64,000 bases of DNA from the NCBI GenBank assembly GCA_907165065.1, contig OU015528.1, positions 40,415,515-40,479,514 on the forward strand. The letters are read 5' to 3'. Positions 60,509 to 64,000 of the stretch are shown here, one piece after another (the first letter of the stretch is position 1; every line of letters starts with the position of its first letter). The notes under the pieces are model-generated. The model was not told the origin of the DNA and did not search any database. It saw only the letters and a program-made list of their open reading frames with translations. Position numbers and translations under genes: made by a program. Origin of the DNA: Caprimulgus europaeus. Taxonomy: Eukaryota > Chordata > Aves > Caprimulgiformes > Caprimulgidae.

Positions 60509-63500
60509 GTATAATTTGTGTTACTACTATAGCTATTGAAAAGCAGGAATCATTTTGAGCTAGCTTTGCTACACAGGTGAAGTGCATTCTATGAGTTTCT
60601 AAAGTGCCTTGTAGCTCATCATTCCTTTTACACCAAATAAGTACTGTCCTTTGGAATATCTATTTCCTCTTTTTAAGCACAGCAGCAGCATCCTCATGAC
60701 AGATTTGAAACAATTGTCCACTCTAGTGAAGGGATAAGGAAATAAGGTAATTAGGGCTTGTACGGGCTCAGTTTCAGTTCTAGAAGGACTATTGCACAGG
60801 AGAACTAGTGAGTAAATTTCTCATGATGACAGTTATGCCAGTGTCTGAGACAATTTTTGCTGAAAAAAATTAGAAATAGGATCTTCTAGGAAAAATATCA
60901 AACAAAACCCGAATGAGAATCAGAGACAACCTATGTTTTAAATTAGGTGAATCTGGTTTAATTTGAGGCAAGGAAAATACTTCTGAGAAAACAAATTTCA
61001 CAAACGTACTATAGGCGGAATGAGATCCTAGTCAGCAAATATAATAGAAAGTGATAACTGTGCCAGCATTGCCTTTATGGACATGTACAATATAAAAAAA
61101 ACCAAACAAAAAAACCCAAAACCAAAACCAACCATGGCTAAGAAGTGGTCCATACCCCAGCTAGTTACACCCAAAAAGGAAGAGGAATCAGACCCTGATG
61201 ATGTAAATAGATGGACTGAAGAGAATCATGACATATAAGGTGATAGGAACATCATGCAATAAAGTTTGATTTAATAATTTATTCATAATATAGATGTTAT
61301 ATGGTCAGATTTATAAACATCCCAAAACATATGAACTGAAGAGACACCCTATCTCAAAAATGGAATAAAATTCTAGGAAATAAAGGGGAATTTAAGAATA
61401 AGAAGAGTCAAATGCGCTTTGAGTCAGGTTAAGAGTAATAGCCATCACGAAGCTTCAGGAAGAATAGAGCAGCTGTGAATAAAACCAGCTTGGTCAAGAA
61501 TGCATCCTCTCGGGACTGGAGTCAAACTCATAGTGTTTGTTCGAGGCACTATGGTACTCATTTCCTGCAGAATAATAAATATTAAAATATACAGTGGCAA
61601 TAGGAATACTAAAAAGTGTAATAGCTTAAACAAAAAAAAAAATCATGTGGTGGACTGATGGGAACGGTGGAAACACAAATGAGTCAATCAGTTCTCTAGT
61701 TAAAGTTAAAAACTTCAAATGCGGTAAGATATATAAAAGAGACACAGAGAAGCAGCGAGAACAAGACACCAAGTCTCACAAAAATTGAATGGAAGAGGAC
61801 AGAAACTCTGAATGCAGAGGGGATGATGGCAATAATCACACATAACATTCTGTAGGAAACTACTTTCTGCCTTACTCGCTCTAACACTTAATTTCTTTCT
61901 CTCCTACATGAAGAAGCTTTACTTTAACTACTTCTGAGATGAAGTTTTGTTATGCAGATCTCACAACAGAATCACACTTTTTATTTCACTCTACCCAAGA
62001 CTGACTCTTGTTTTCTCCAAACATTGAGATACACTGCATTAGATTGTGTACAATATCAAAACTTGCCTTAATAATGTAGTCTGAATTTTAAACAAATTAA
62101 AAGTAGTCTTACTGATTATATAAAAAAAATGTTTTACAAAGTGTAAGCTACATGTTATGAAGTCTTCTCTGTATTAAAGAGTATATATGAAATTTTGAAG
62201 ATTGAAGTCTAAGTAGACAAAAAAAAGACTGTAAATGCAGCTGAGTCATCTCTTCTATGAGGTTTCCAGGATGAGTCTGTTTATTAGATCAGAGCATAGG
62301 AATAAGAATTTCTTGAATGCCAGAAACATGTCTTCCTAAATTTTACTAACTCTTCAGAGGATATTTATTGAACTGCGTTAGATGTTTTGGCCTCTCATAG
62401 TAATAGTATTATAGGCTTCTCTGCTATCATGCTATTTTATTTTTAGAAACTTAATCTAACAAGAATCAAGGAAGCTTCACCAGAATAAAATTACAGTGAG
62501 ATCTTGTTGGTCAGAATAATCCAAAATACATGTTTTACTTTAGTACTGAGAAGTACCAGAATATTATAATACATTTTCTATAATGTTGTTTTTGAATGAG
62601 ATAATACAGGAGATTTTTTTTTCAGTGGGAATACTGAGAAAAATTATAAAGTGGAAATACTAGAATGTAGCGGTAGACAGGCATGTTGAGGAGAGAAACA
62701 GAGAGAGATGAAGTGGGATCAGGAATCACAGAGTCACTGGCAGAAAGGCAGTTATTGGTGTAACACAAGTTCAACAAAGAGAAAGCCTTAAAAAAAGCAG
62801 AAAAAGAAGTACAATTTGTAAAGTACTAGAAGATACCAGTGAAGGAAAAGTCAGAATTAGAAAAAAGTCAGAAACTGTCTCAGAAAAGTTGATACTTGGG
62901 CAAGATGAGTCATTAACAATGTTAAAAGAGGCAGGAATAAAAAATAAAAAGCATGAAACTGAGCTGACAGAAAAAATAGACATTTATTTTGCTTAGGGCA
63001 CTTTACTTAACCTAAAGACATTTAGCATTCAAATGTAATGTGATGCATGACAGCAACAATAAAATAAAATGTCATTGACCCTCAGCTGACATAATCCAGT
63101 ATAGCTCTGTTGTAGGCAATATAACCTCTATGATTAATATTACATGACTATCAGGTGCATAAAATGAAAGCAGGAAAGTTCAGACTACTTGTTACAGTAT
63201 TCAAAAAATATGACTTTCTACTTTGCCTTCCTTACTTTCCCCAGTCCCCCTCACAGAGAAATGGTTAATTTGATTAAGTTGTTTAGTAACAACTCTCTTC
63301 AGCTCATTCAAATGTAACTTAATAAACAGAAAAAAAATTACTAGAATATGTATGAATCATGTACCAATCTAGATAGAAGATCTTTTTTTGGTGGTATTTA
63401 AAAATTCACCTTTTCTATTAATCCTTTTTAAGGGTAAAGTTTATTCAAATGTATTTCTAGAAGGGACACGTAGGTGTACTTTGTTTGAAAGATGACCTCA

Positions 63501-64000
63501 TCGAACACTAGTGTAAACTCTGCTGCCTGCTGCAAGCTGGATGATGGAAAAGAACAAAAAAAAAAATAATGGATTGTGATTAAGGAGGCCTTTGTAACAC
63601 AGAAATGTGTTCCTAAGAACATTTTATGCTTATGTCTCCCCAGCAAGTCATGAGTAGATGAGATATATTTCTAAAATTCCATAGACTATTCTTTCAGCTG
63701 CTTATATCTTGAAGACCCTGTTCAAAGATACTTGGTCACATATGCACTTATGTCAGTATTCTGCTCATAGATTTCTGATTTTTTTAAAAAAAATCTATTC
63801 TATTTTTCATTCAATTTTATCATATTCTAGAGCTGTTGTCATGTGTATATTTCTCAAAACAAAAATGCACTCACATCACAAGAAATTGGTTTTAAAAAAA
63901 ATCCAACAAACAACAAACAAACAAGTGAGTTTTGCCTCTTTTGAACCATGGCACGAGAAGAGTAGTAGGCAATCCTATCAAACACATAAAAAAGTCCAAA
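60509..64000. other. AT-rich sequence without confident genes
   Basis: No transposon was recognised. A/C-rich tracts lie at 61094-61131 and 63890-63925. A 34-codon open frame at 61134-61238 is reported as a finding. Other open frames (61445-61633, 61696-61887, 62771-62983, 63428-63646, minus) look like chance. Confidence 0.5.

Noticed and set aside
1-64000. CRISPR arrays, tRNA or rRNA genes, bacterial-type operons, Polinton-like elements
   Set aside because: Looked for direct-repeat/spacer arrays, cloverleaf-like segments and hallmark protein text; none seen.

Overview
The window looks like bird nuclear DNA. It is AT-rich, and almost everything recognisable in it is an avian-type repeat. There are CR1 LINE copies whose 3' ends carry the avian CR1 signature (AGAATCACAGAATCATAGAAT on one strand, ATTCTATGATTCTA on the other). 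There are also several LTRs of two avian endogenous-retrovirus types: a roughly 1.1-kb LTR with ends TGTATTGGG...CCCACCACA, and an ERVL-like LTR beginning TGTCCTGG. No mammalian SINEs, bacterial operons, rRNA, tRNA or CRISPR arrays were seen. The species cannot be named from this sequence alone.

Layout. 1-10.2 kb is mostly unique AT-rich sequence. It holds the one convincing host coding feature, an 85-nt exon at 6618-6702 on the minus strand with good splice sites, so at least this part is probably intron of a large minus-strand gene that I cannot name. 10.3-11.3 kb is an old minus-strand LTR split by a 385-bp insert, and that insert is a near-identical copy of 16400-16781. 14.5-15.1 kb is a GC-richer block of unknown origin. 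16.4-18.2 kb is a dead CR1 with a reverse-transcriptase region. 21.2 kb is a pure (AAAAG)38 tract, and 21.6-22.7 kb is a GC-rich LTR-like block. 23.7-25.6 kb is a broken ERVL-like fossil (pol fragment plus 3' LTR), followed by a CR1 at 25.7-26.4 kb, an old CR1-like relic at 28.4 kb and a rearranged CR1 at 29.1-30.1 kb. Further CR1 pieces lie at 32.4, 38.4, 43.0 and 59.9 kb. LTRs lie at 36.3, 40.7 and 41.8 kb; the last is a nearly complete solo LTR with a 5-bp target-site duplication. 43.4-59.8 kb is a long repeat-poor AT-rich stretch with an (AATAAG)19 array. 60.5-64 kb is unique sequence with one small ORF.

There is no gene cluster or pathway here. The content is a large intron or gene desert shaped by retroelement insertion. 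I found no convincing undescribed biological system. The best second looks are the 385-bp templated insert with an 8-bp flanking repeat, the unidentified host exon with a tandem (NAGNAG) acceptor, and the rearranged CR1 at 29.1-30.1 kb.
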